Both the position numbers and the translations under genes were made by a program. From NCBI GenBank assembly GCA_028293725.1, contig JAQGOE010000205.1:1-64000 (forward strand): 64,000 bases of DNA, in the 5' to 3' direction. This document shows positions 50,848 to 59,379 of the stretch, in pieces (position 1 is the stretch's first letter; each line of letters starts with the position of its first letter). The stretch comes from Gammaproteobacteria bacterium. Lineage in GTDB: Bacteria; Pseudomonadota; Gammaproteobacteria; Steroidobacterales; Steroidobacteraceae. The notes under the pieces were generated by a model. The model did no database searches, was not told the origin of the DNA, and saw nothing but the letters and a program-made list of their open reading frames with translations.

Positions 50848-52955
50848 GCCTTGACACCATTGGACGCCAGAATGGCGCGCGCGCTCTCGGAGCTCAGATC
50901 ACTTTTTTGCAGCACCGCGTCGGCGCGCCGTCCGAGGCGAGTTCTTTCGTCATTCGTCAGCTTGCTCGCCGTAACGATCGCGACCGGCACGTTTTGCAGA
51001 TCGGCGTCATTTTTCAACGCCTCGAGAATTTCCTCGCCACTGAAATCCGGGAGCCCCAGATCGAGGAAGATCATGGAGGGGCGCGCACGGCGGGCGGCGA
51101 TCAGGCCGCTGCGTCCATCCGCGGCCTCGAGTACGGTAGTGTGGGTATCCGCGAGTACCTTCTGCATGAGATAGCGCGCCGCTGGATCGTCGTCGATGAT
51201 GAGAATGCGCCGCGCCGTAAGTGCATCGAGCTTCTCCAGCAGTGCGGAGCGTTCGACCGGTTTCAAACAATAGGCGTCGGCACCCAAGGCCAGGCCCTTG
51301 CGCTCGTCGTCGATACTCGTAATGACGACGATCGGAATGTCAGCGGTGGCGGGATTGCTCTTCAACTCGTTCAGCCAGCGCCACGTGTCCTCACCGCGCA
51401 ACACGATATCGAGGAGAATCGCCTGTGGGCGGGCCCGTTTCATCAGCTCGCGCGCCTCGCGCAAGTTGCGCGTGGTCACCGCCTGGTAATGGCTGTCGCG
51501 CAAGTGCTTTTCATAGATGAGCCGCATCTCGGCATCATCATCCAGCACCAACACCAGTGAGCGGCCGAGCTCGACGGTCGTATCCACCGGCTTCGATGCC
51601 GTTGAGTCACTCCTCTCGAAGTTCGCGCTCACCACTGCGGTGAACACCGAACCGACGCCGCGCTCACTTTTAACACTCACGTCGCCGCCCAACAGGTTCG
51701 CCAGTCGCCGGCACAGCGGCAGACCCAGTCCGGTCCCTTTGACACGCCCCTGCAGGGGGCTCGGCAACTGGGTGAACTCGTCGAAGATGCGCCCCTGGTC
51801 CTCCGGGGCGATGCCTATACCCGTGTCGGCAACGCTGAACCGGACCGTCTGACGATCTTCGCTCAACTGCGCTGACACAGTCACTTCACCCTGCTCGGTG
51901 AACTTGATGGCGTTGGAAATGAAATTGCGCAGGATTTGCGAGACCTTGCCTTCGTCGTTGTATAAGGTCAGGGTCGACTGCGGCTCCTCGAAGCTCAGTT
52001 TGACCGCATCCCCGACCAACAGCGGACGCAACATGCCGCGCAGCGCGCTGAAGAGATTGCCCACCGAGAACTCGATCGGGTGCACCTCGATCTTGCCTGC
52101 CTCGATCTTCGCCAGATCCAACAGATCGTCCACCAGCGCCGTGAGATCGTCGGAGGCCTTGGAGATGAAGCCCACCTGTTTTTCCTGTTCGATGCTCAGA
52201 TCGCCATCGATCCGATCGAGCAGCAGCCGGCTCAGGGCGCGGATTGAGTTCAACGGCGTGCGGAACTCGTGACTCATATTCGACAGGAAGCGCGACTTCA
52301 TCTCGTCCGCGCGCCGCAGGTGATCGGCTTTCTCATCGAGCTCGGCGTAGAGTGCGACGACACCACGGTTCGTGTCTTCGAGCTCGCGGTTCAGACTCAT
52401 CAGCTCTTCCTGCCGCTCCCGCAACTCTCCCAAAGCGCGCACCAGCTCGCGGTTCTGCTCCTGCAACTCGCCCAACGCATCGCCCGACATGGTGGTGCTC
52501 AGCTGCGAGGTAATGCGCGTGAATTGCGCCGACGTGATCAGCGGCGCACGCGGCGGAAGAATTTTTGTCAACAGCACATTCGTGCCGACACCCGGCTTGG
52601 TATCGATCTCCACCTGATCCATGAGGCGGTGCGCGCCGATGATACCGACGCCCATGCCGGTGGTGGACTGATACTGCCCGCTCATTACGTGGGCGAGATC
52701 TGCAATGCCCGGACCCTGGTCACGGACGCGGATCAACAGCAGCTGCGGCGAACTGGCACCTTCCAGCGCGAATTCAACTTTGCCGCCCTTCGCGTAGCGG
52801 AATGCATTGCGCACGATTTCCGACACGGCGGTCGCAATTCGCGTCTGGTCCTGGGCCTCGAAGCCGACGATCCGGGCAATCTCGCGAGCGCGCTGACGCG
52901 CGATCACGACGTCCTGTTCCTGCCGAATCGCAATGGTAAGAAGAGCTTTCGCCAT
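50844..52955 (-). CDS. RsbT-like ATPase - histidine kinase - double receiver protein of the stressosome locus
   Basis: A 703-residue soluble protein of unusual order. Residues 1-135 are an RsbT/RsbW-type ATPase domain (EIVRNAFRYA with Asn50, DQGPGIAD at 79-86, GMGVGIIGAHR). A coiled coil follows (about 160-225), then HisKA with His229 (NMSHEFRTPLNS), HATPase (NFISNAIKFTE, DTGIGIAP, GTGLGLPLCRR) and two receivers (about 475-590 and 598-700; LLDIVLRG and FLDLGLPDFSG). The front ATPase domain could interact with the stressosome or its phosphatase. It starts one base after the stop of the phosphatase gene. Confidence 0.87.
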   Translation of the reverse strand: MAKALLTIAIRQEQDVVIARQRAREIARIVGFEAQDQTRIATAVSEIVRNAFRYAKGGKVEFALEGASSPQLLLIRVRDQGPGIADLAHVMSGQYQSTTGMGVGIIGAHRLMDQVEIDTKPGVGTNVLLTKILPPRAPLITSAQFTRITSQLSTTMSGDALGELQEQNRELVRALGELRERQEELMSLNRELEDTNRGVVALYAELDEKADHLRRADEMKSRFLSNMSHEFRTPLNSIRALSRLLLDRIDGDLSIEQEKQVGFISKASDDLTALVDDLLDLAKIEAGKIEVHPIEFSVGNLFSALRGMLRPLLVGDAVKLSFEEPQSTLTLYNDEGKVSQILRNFISNAIKFTEQGEVTVSAQLSEDRQTVRFSVADTGIGIAPEDQGRIFDEFTQLPSPLQGRVKGTGLGLPLCRRLANLLGGDVSVKSERGVGSVFTAVVSANFERSDSTASKPVDTTVELGRSLVLVLDDDAEMRLIYEKHLRDSHYQAVTTRNLREARELMKRARPQAILLDIVLRGEDTWRWLNELKSNPATADIPIVVITSIDDERKGLALGADAYCLKPVERSALLEKLDALTARRILIIDDDPAARYLMQKVLADTHTTVLEAADGRSGLIAARRARPSMIFLDLGLPDFSGEEILEALKNDADLQNVPVAIVTASKLTNDERTRLGRRADAVLQKSDLSSESARAILASNGVKA

Positions 52956-52956
52956 T

Positions 52957-53964
52957 TCAGGCCCGCGCCATATTCTTCAGCACAACTACGGTTACATCGT
53001 CGCTACCGCGATCGTGATCGCGGTAAAGAACTCCGGCAATGAGTCCGGGGTGTTTATTCATTAATCCCGGGTAATCGTCACAGCTCCAGCGGCTCGTCAG
53101 ACCGTCACTGTGCAGAATCAGCAGCGCCCCCGCTGGGAAAGCGAATTCGAATTCCTGCAAACGACGCATCACGTGCCCCAGCGTCCCACTGTGCGAGACC
53201 AGTTGGCGGCGCTCCCCTGATGTTTCCACCCGGCAAGATATATTACCAACGCCCGCGAAACTGCCCCGCATTTTTGCGGGCTCAACCCGGGCAGCGGCGC
53301 CCGCGGCACCCCGGGTAGCGGCCAGCGCTCCATGGCAGAGCCCCAGGAGTGCGCCGGGTGTGGCAGCCGGATTAGCCGCGAAGACGTCGGTGGCCCTCCG
53401 CGCCGCAACGGCGGCATTTGGCCCGTGCCCGAGTCCATCGACCACCAACACCGTGCGATATTCGCCCGAAGCTTCCAGAAGCCAACTATCACCGGGTGCC
53501 TCCTCGCCCTTTTTTGGAAGACACACAGCGCCTAGCTCGAGTTCATCGGCCAGTGGCACATGGGTCGTGCCCCAAACCTCCAGGCGCAGTGCCGTACCGC
53601 GATCGGGTTGGGAATACAGCTCGAACGAAGGGGATACGCGGGACAGGGCGCCGAGGCCGGCACCCATGCTGCCCGCGGTGGAATAGCCATCCCGCAGGCT
53701 TGCGCCGACATTGGCAATCCCGGGGCCCCGATCCAGGGCTAGAATCTCGAGCCCGGCAGCGCCAGCGCGTGCCAGCGGTGCCAGCAGAATCTTGCCGGTG
53801 CCGGCATGTTTGACAATGTTGGTGGCGGCTTCGGTCACGGCCAGCGCCACCTGGCCCGCCTGCGTCGCACTGAGTCCGAGGGCCTCGGCCATGTGCTGCC
53901 CGGCGCGGCGGGCTTCGCCCACCTGGGTACGGTCGTCTATCGGAATCAGAACCTGCGCTGGCAC
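52957..53964 (-). CDS. ATPase (RsbW/RsbT-like) - SpoIIE/PP2C phosphatase fusion, RsbX-like
   Basis: A 335-residue protein beginning at GTG 53964. Residues 1-135 are a GHKL anti-sigma-type ATPase (VTEAATNIVKHAG, LDRGPGIAN, GMGAGLGALSR-like MGAGLGAL). Residues about 150-335 are a SpoIIE/RsbX-type PP2C phosphatase with metal motifs VVDGLGHG, HSDGLTSRW and SDDVTVVVL. In Bacillus, RsbX removes phosphate from RsbS and RsbR and resets the stressosome. The fused ATPase is an addition typical of some proteobacterial loci. It lies 20 bases after rsbT. Confidence 0.85.
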   Translation of the reverse strand: MPAQVLIPIDDRTQVGEARRAGQHMAEALGLSATQAGQVALAVTEAATNIVKHAGTGKILLAPLARAGAAGLEILALDRGPGIANVGASLRDGYSTAGSMGAGLGALSRVSPSFELYSQPDRGTALRLEVWGTTHVPLADELELGAVCLPKKGEEAPGDSWLLEASGEYRTVLVVDGLGHGPNAAVAARRATDVFAANPAATPGALLGLCHGALAATRGAAGAAARVEPAKMRGSFAGVGNISCRVETSGERRQLVSHSGTLGHVMRRLQEFEFAFPAGALLILHSDGLTSRWSCDDYPGLMNKHPGLIAGVLYRDHDRGSDDVTVVVLKNMARA

Positions 53965-53984
53965 GGCGCCTCACTGAAGCGAAT

Positions 53985-54389
53985 TTATCGCCAACGGGCG
54001 ATAGTGACCTGTGTTCCCTCCCCTACCTTGGACTCGATTGAAAACTCATTCGAGAGCCGCTTGGCGCCGCTCAATCCCAACCCCAGCCCGCCGCCCGTGG
54101 TGTATCCGTCCTTGAGGGCGAGCTCAATATCAGCAATTCCGGGGCCCTTGTCAGCAAAAACCAGCCTGACGCCCCGACGCGGCGGCTCGCTCAGGCAGAT
54201 GATCTCGACCTCGCCGCCACCGCCATAGTCGAGCGTATTGCGGGCGAGCTCACTCGCGGCGGTGACGAGCTTCGTCTGATCGACGAGCGAAAAACCCTGC
54301 GCCAAGGCGCTTTCACGGGCCGCCTTGCGGACCCGCACGATATCTTCCTGCGAGCAAATCGGCAGCACGGAGCGATTGACGACTGTCAT
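53985..54389 (-). CDS. rsbT: stressosome serine/threonine kinase RsbT
   Basis: A 134-residue GHKL kinase with ELARN (47-51), DKGPGI (80-85), and GLGLGL (101-106), ending KVGEGTQVTIARWR as in RsbT. RsbT phosphorylates RsbS and RsbR and is then released to activate a downstream partner. The ATG at 54389 fits the family length; the longer reading overlaps rsbS. It follows rsbS by 28 bases. Confidence 0.9.
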   Translation of the reverse strand: MTVVNRSVLPICSQEDIVRVRKAARESALAQGFSLVDQTKLVTAASELARNTLDYGGGGEVEIICLSEPPRRGVRLVFADKGPGIADIELALKDGYTTGGGLGLGLSGAKRLSNEFSIESKVGEGTQVTIARWR

Positions 54390-54417
54390 GGAAGGCGCTG
54401 GAGGAAGCGGCAGCGGC

Positions 54418-54786
54418 TTAGCGCTGCTCGTCCGCCAGCCGTTCGTGTAACAGCGCCATACCGCGATCGACATTAAGGGCGGTCCGCACGCCTTCCAGCG
54501 ACAGACCCAGCTCTACCAGTGTGATGGCCACCGCCGGCTGGATGCCGACCACGACAGTCTCGGCATCCAACACACGCGCCATGGCGGCGATGTTACTGAT
54601 CATGCGGCCGATGAAGGAGTCGACGACTTCCAGCGATGAGATGTCGATGAGCACACCCCGCGCCCGGGCCGCGACGATGCGCGCGGTGAGATCCTCCTGC
54701 AACTGCAGAGCGAGTTGATCGTGCATGTCAACCTGGATGGTCACCAGCAGGAACCGGCCCATCTTCAGAATCGGAATCTTTTCCAT
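54418..54786 (-). CDS. rsbS: stressosome core STAS protein RsbS
   Basis: A 122-residue single STAS-domain protein, MEKIPILKMGRFLLVTIQVD onward, with ISSLEVVDSFIGRMI. Ser57 in VDSF corresponds to the serine that RsbT phosphorylates in Bacillus RsbS. It forms the stressosome core with RsbR and holds RsbT. It lies 10 bases after rsbR. Confidence 0.92.
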   Translation of the reverse strand: MEKIPILKMGRFLLVTIQVDMHDQLALQLQEDLTARIVAARARGVLIDISSLEVVDSFIGRMISNIAAMARVLDAETVVVGIQPAVAITLVELGLSLEGVRTALNVDRGMALLHERLADEQR

Positions 54787-54796
54787 TGGGAACCTG

Positions 54797-55663
54797 TCAG
54801 GTCGTCGCGCCCAGCTGGTGGGGCAACCTGGCTTGCGTGCGCTTCAGGGCGATGGCAAATGCGTCCGCGAGTGAGGCCTTAGTCGTCACATCGGACAGAT
54901 TCACGCCCAGATGGACGATGGTTTGCGCGATCTGCGGGCGGATACCGCTGATGATGCAGTCCGCGCCCATGAGGCGGGCCGCCGCTACTGTCTTCAACAG
55001 GTGCTGCGCCACCAGCGTATCGACGGTGGGCACACCCGTGATGTCGATAATCGCGATGGAGGCGCCGGTCTCGACGATTTTATGCAGGAGACTTTCCATC
55101 ACGACCTGGGTCCGCTCGCTGTCGAGCGTGCCGATGAGAGGCAGCGCGAGAATGTTTTCCCACAACTGCACTACCGGGGTGGACAGCTCCATCATTTCAC
55201 GCTGTTGCCGTTGGATGAGTTCTTCGCGGCTCTTCACGAAGGATTCCACCGTCAGCAGTCCCAACTTATCCAACAAGTCGGTGGTGCTCCAGATCTCTTC
55301 GGCGAGCCCCTGGGCATCTCCGCCAAACTCGCCCCGCAGCCGGGCGAACAGCGGCTGTTTGAGGGACAAGACGAAGGTCGCTGTCTCGGTTGGACTGAAG
55401 CCCTGCAAGGCGCGTGAGCGCGAGACCCGGGCGAGGAAGTGCCGCACTGGGGCCCAACTCGGCCCGTCGGTCTCGGTGCTGCCACTCTCGACCGCTGCCT
55501 GCAGCAGTGAAATGAACTCGCGGGATTGGTCCCGCAACTCGCTCTCCTTCATGAGATCGGAGCGTAATGTCGTGGCGCCCAATTGGGTGTGGACCCAGTC
55601 GGCGAGCAATTCCTTCTGCGTTTGCGCAATGATCTTGCGGAGTGTCTGACCGGCGGCTGGCAT
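54797..55663 (-). CDS. rsbR: stressosome sensor protein RsbR
   Basis: A 288-residue protein with an N-terminal helical sensor domain (about 1-135, RsbRD-N-like; WVHTQLGATTLRSDLMKESEL) and a C-terminal STAS domain (about 165-280). The STAS domain keeps IIDITGVPTVDTLVAQHLL and GIRPQIAQTIVHLG, the segments that carry the threonines phosphorylated by RsbT. ATG 55663 has a strong ribosome site (AAGGAGA). It is the first gene of the stressosome operon. The N-terminal domain has no recognisable haem or flavin motif, so the signal is unknown. Confidence 0.9.
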   Translation of the reverse strand: MPAAGQTLRKIIAQTQKELLADWVHTQLGATTLRSDLMKESELRDQSREFISLLQAAVESGSTETDGPSWAPVRHFLARVSRSRALQGFSPTETATFVLSLKQPLFARLRGEFGGDAQGLAEEIWSTTDLLDKLGLLTVESFVKSREELIQRQQREMMELSTPVVQLWENILALPLIGTLDSERTQVVMESLLHKIVETGASIAIIDITGVPTVDTLVAQHLLKTVAAARLMGADCIISGIRPQIAQTIVHLGVNLSDVTTKASLADAFAIALKRTQARLPHQLGATT

Positions 55664-55868
55664 GCTCGGCTCTCCTTCTAGGTATCTCGTTAGTGTAGTG
55701 GGTAGCCGAAGGCGCGCTAGCGTACAGAATGCGCAAACACCGCGGCAAGTAGTAGAAACTCCCTGGCTCCGCTGAACTTTAGCGAGACAGTAAGATAATG
55801 ACGGCCTGGGCAAGTAACAGGTGACGTAAGCGAGACGAAGGTAAGGCCGCCGGCGTGCTCAGACCCTC

Positions 55869-57479
55869 TTAACGCGCCTGCGGTGGCGCCGCCTCGTGGG
55901 CAACATTAACACCTTCTGCGAGATCGAAACGCGCCCGCCACGGATCGGAGCCAACAACCGGACCCGAATTGGTGAAGTCCATGAGCGTGTCGCTCTTGGC
56001 GTCGTACGCGGGCCACGCCGGTTTCCCGGGCAACTCAGGTTTGCCGCTGGCGGCAAATGCCACCCAATACGCGTGCATGGTGTGAGCCGCAGCAGCATCC
56101 TGCGCAGTGAGGGAGTTGCCATAACGCGCCGCTACCGTGTCGAATGCGTACGGAATGTCCGACGCGTGCATGGCTCCTGGCCATTGCTGGCGCATCGATT
56201 CGGCGACGTACGAAAACCGGTATTCATACACAGGTTGCCCGTGGGCGGCCAATGCGCGTGCCACGTATCGCGCGGGCTCACCCATCATTTGATCGCCACC
56301 CATGCGGAAGGCCACCTTTTTGACATCGTCGCCGCTTTTCACTTCGTACACGTTGCGCGCCTTGTCGGCGTTGGCCCCGAACTGTGCAAGCAACTCATCA
56401 ATCGTGTCCCCCTTCATGAAGCCGATATCGAGACTGTTGGCGCCAACCATCAACGGCACCCGCGCGGCCTTACCGTCGGCATATACTTTCGCGGGCTCGG
56501 CCGGCATCACCTTCCCATCCAACACCGGACCGCCAACGTAGGTCGCCGCGGCGGTCGACATGGTCGCCAAGTTGAGGTTGTTCAACAATGCTTCCGCAGG
56601 CAATGCGCGCAGCATTTTCAACGCCTGCGCGCCCGTCGCCTCGATCCCGGCGCCCTTCGCGAAAGCAACTCCGAGCGCCTCCGCCGAATCGGGCCCGCCC
56701 ACGAGCGGTCGACCCCGCATCAGATTGGTACGGCCACCGCCCGACTGCACGATCGCCTTCTGAAACAGCCCCGCGGCCAGGGGGGAAGTCATGAGAACGT
56801 GAACCGACATTCCGCCGGCGGACTCACCGCAAATGGTGACATTGTTGGGATCGCCGCCGAAGGCCGCGATATTGCGGCGTACCCACTTAAGGGCGGCGAT
56901 CTGGTCCATGATCGCGTAATTGGCTAGCGGGCCGCCCGGCTGTTCCGCCGACAGCGCCGGGTGCGCGAAGAATCCGAATCGTCCCAACCGATAGTTGAAG
57001 CTGACGAAAATAACTCCATCCCTGGCGAAGGGGCCGCCGTCGTAGACCGCGGGCGAGCTGCCGCCGTTCACGAAGCCTCCCCCGTAAATCCACACCAACA
57101 CGGGAAGCTTCTTGCCCGCCGCGTGAGCGGGTCGCCAGACATTCAGATAGAGACAATCTTCCGCGGGCTTCACGCCCAAGGGCGCGGCGTCACTCGGAAA
57201 CGGGATCTGCATGCAGTCCGCACCGTAGGTCGTTGCCTTACGCACTCCCTGCCACTTGGCCGCGGCCTGCGGAGGTCTCCACCTCAGCTCGCCGACAGGG
57301 GGCAGCGCGAAGGGGATCCCTTTGAAGGAGCCAACATTCCCATCCACGTCGCCTTGCAGTTTGCCGGTATCGACGGTGACCGTGGCGGAAGACGTCGCGG
57401 CAGACGCGATGGCCGTCGCGCCAGCAGCCAGCAGACCGAACAGCAGCAGGGCGCAACCGCGCCCGAGGTTTTTATTCAT
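55869..57479 (-). CDS. secreted carboxylesterase type B (para-nitrobenzyl esterase-like)
   Basis: A 536-residue alpha/beta hydrolase with a signal peptide (about 1-28, ending IASAA). The nucleophile is Ser220 in CGESAGG; the oxyanion-hole segment is YGGGFVNGG; EDCLYLNVW is the other family signature. It would hydrolyse esters outside the cytoplasm. It is divergent from the cytochrome/sorbosone dehydrogenase fusion, with a long palindrome between them, which suggests shared control. Confidence 0.88.
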   Translation of the reverse strand: MNKNLGRGCALLLFGLLAAGATAIASAATSSATVTVDTGKLQGDVDGNVGSFKGIPFALPPVGELRWRPPQAAAKWQGVRKATTYGADCMQIPFPSDAAPLGVKPAEDCLYLNVWRPAHAAGKKLPVLVWIYGGGFVNGGSSPAVYDGGPFARDGVIFVSFNYRLGRFGFFAHPALSAEQPGGPLANYAIMDQIAALKWVRRNIAAFGGDPNNVTICGESAGGMSVHVLMTSPLAAGLFQKAIVQSGGGRTNLMRGRPLVGGPDSAEALGVAFAKGAGIEATGAQALKMLRALPAEALLNNLNLATMSTAAATYVGGPVLDGKVMPAEPAKVYADGKAARVPLMVGANSLDIGFMKGDTIDELLAQFGANADKARNVYEVKSGDDVKKVAFRMGGDQMMGEPARYVARALAAHGQPVYEYRFSYVAESMRQQWPGAMHASDIPYAFDTVAARYGNSLTAQDAAAAHTMHAYWVAFAASGKPELPGKPAWPAYDAKSDTLMDFTNSGPVVGSDPWRARFDLAEGVNVAHEAAPPQAR

Positions 57480-57580
57480 CTCTGCTGTCTAACGTGTTCG
57501 GAGAAAGTCCGCAATGTGTCCACCACGCGAACCCGGCAGGCGGTAGTGCGTGCCGTTCTGGCCGCAACCCCCGGAAACTA

Positions 57581-57604
57581 CGCTATATTTAATCTGATAT
57601 AGCG
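57581..57604. promoter_or_regulatory. 24-base palindrome in the divergent esterase/dehydrogenase region, probable operator
   Basis: Perfect 8-bp arms CGCTATAT (57581-57588) and ATATAGCG (57597-57604) flank the A/T-rich centre TTAATCTG. It is the only sizeable inverted repeat in the 159-base divergent region (57480-57638), 35 bases before the plus-strand start. It contains TATATT and TATATC hexamers that could be -10 boxes in either direction. A dimeric regulator bound here could control both genes; no regulator gene is adjacent. Confidence 0.55.
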
Positions 57605-57638
57605 CCGTTCTTCGTTTCGGACAAGGGGACCCACGATC

Positions 57639-59351
57639 ATGATTCGACATTCGGCCATTGTGCTGGCCGCGCTCGTGTGCGCGACGCCCGCGCTAGGCGC
57701 AGATGCAAACGCAGGAAAGACCACCTTCCACCAACAGTGCGCGCTCTGCCATAGCGCCCAGCCGGGTGACAACGGCGGCGCCCAGGGGCCCAACCTGAAT
57801 GGCGTTTTTGACCGCCACTCCGCGAGCGACGCGCAGTTCGGTTACACGAAAGCGATGCAAGCAGCGAACCTCACCTGGGATGCCGCAACCCTGAACCGCT
57901 TTCTGGCATCGCCCACTACGGTGGTGCCGAACTCAGCGATGGTGATTGCGATCCCCAAGGACGACGATCGGGCCAATGTCATTGCCTACTTCCAGGCCGT
58001 CAAGGATGGAACGTTCAAGGAAGCCGAACGCAGGGGACCGCCGGGCGGATTCACGCCGCCGCCCTCGACCGGCGCGCCGCCGAAGGGTGACGCGGATTGG
58101 AAACGGGACGTCCCCGGGCGCGTACATCGCGTCAACGTCACGACTCTGCCTGCGCCGTTCGACAGCGGGTCGGCAACCAACTTCCCCAAGGTCGTCGATC
58201 GCCCAGCGAACGCCAAACTCCAGGTACCCGCGGGATTCAAAGTTGATGTCTTCGCTAGCGACCAGAAAGGCGCGCGCGCAATGCGCCTTGCTCCGAACGG
58301 CGACATCTTCCTCACGGAAACGGCCGGCGGTTTCGTGAAGGTGCTGCGTCCATCGGCCGACGGCGCCATTGCGGCGAGCGTCGAAACGTTCGCACAGGGA
58401 CTCAACCTCCCGTTCGGAATGGCCTTCTATCCCGCCAAGGAGCCGAAGTGGTTGTACGTTGCGGAAACCAACCGTGTGGTGCGTTACGCCTACAAAGTCG
58501 GCGATCAGAAAGCGAGCGGCCTTCCCGAGATCGTCGTCCCCGAACTCTCGCCGGTCGGCAACGGCGGCCACTTCACTCGTGACCTCGTTTTCTCTCCCGA
58601 TGGCAAGCGGATGTTCGTCTCGGTCGGCTCGGGATCCAATGTGGCCGAAGACATGGCCAAGAAAAAACCCGAGGAGGTCAAGGCGTGGGAAGTCGCCAAC
58701 GGCCTCGGCGCGACCTGGGGCACCGAAGAGAAGCGCGCCGACGTGCTGGTGTTTGAAGTTGGCAGCCACAAGCCAGCCAAGGTATTCGCGACCGGCATCC
58801 GCAATTGCGCCGGCCTCACCATGCAACCGGCTACCAGCACCTTGTGGTGCACGACGAACGAGCGCGACATGTTGGGTGACGACCTCGTTCCCGACTACTC
58901 CACTCGGGTGCTACAAGGCCATTTCTACGGTTGGCCGTGGTACTACATGGGTAAGTATGAAGACCCGCGCCTGAAAGGCGACCGCCCGGACCTGGCTGGC
59001 AAGGCAACGGTGCCGGATGTGCCCTACCAGGCGCACTCTGCCGCGCTCAACCTGGTGTTCTACACCGCGACCAAGGGAAGCTCCGCCTTTCCGAAAGAGT
59101 ACGTCGGCGACGGCTTCGCGGTCATGCACGGGTCGTGGAACCGCGCCTTCCGCACGGGCCACAAGATCGTGCGCGTGCGCATGAAGAATGGCATGCCGAC
59201 GGGCGAGTACGACGACTTCCTCGTCGGCTTCATCGCGGACGACGGTAACGCCTGGGCGCGGCCGGTCGGCGCCGTGGTCGCCAGTGACGGCTCGCTGCTG
59301 ATGAGCGAGGACGGCAATAACACTATCTACCGCATTTCCTATGCGCACTGA
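57639..59351 (+). CDS. cytochrome c - sorbosone/glucose dehydrogenase beta-propeller fusion, periplasmic
   Basis: A 570-residue exported protein. The signal peptide (1-20, ending PALGA) leads to a class I cytochrome c domain (about 22-130) with Cys34, Cys37 and His38 (CALCH) and a candidate Met ligand in VVPNSAMVIAIP. A Pro-rich linker (about 135-160) leads to a six-bladed propeller of the glucose/sorbosone dehydrogenase type (about 190-565), with GLNLPFGMAFYP, FTRDLVFSPDGKRMFVSVGS and GHFYGWPWYYMG. Such propellers usually bind PQQ, and the haem would take up electrons. The substrate is probably an aldose, sorbosone or alcohol. Confidence 0.85.
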   Translation: MIRHSAIVLAALVCATPALGADANAGKTTFHQQCALCHSAQPGDNGGAQGPNLNGVFDRHSASDAQFGYTKAMQAANLTWDAATLNRFLASPTTVVPNSAMVIAIPKDDDRANVIAYFQAVKDGTFKEAERRGPPGGFTPPPSTGAPPKGDADWKRDVPGRVHRVNVTTLPAPFDSGSATNFPKVVDRPANAKLQVPAGFKVDVFASDQKGARAMRLAPNGDIFLTETAGGFVKVLRPSADGAIAASVETFAQGLNLPFGMAFYPAKEPKWLYVAETNRVVRYAYKVGDQKASGLPEIVVPELSPVGNGGHFTRDLVFSPDGKRMFVSVGSGSNVAEDMAKKKPEEVKAWEVANGLGATWGTEEKRADVLVFEVGSHKPAKVFATGIRNCAGLTMQPATSTLWCTTNERDMLGDDLVPDYSTRVLQGHFYGWPWYYMGKYEDPRLKGDRPDLAGKATVPDVPYQAHSAALNLVFYTATKGSSAFPKEYVGDGFAVMHGSWNRAFRTGHKIVRVRMKNGMPTGEYDDFLVGFIADDGNAWARPVGAVVASDGSLLMSEDGNNTIYRISYAH

Positions 59352-59379
59352 GTGCAACCGGGACTCTAGGAAACCGACA

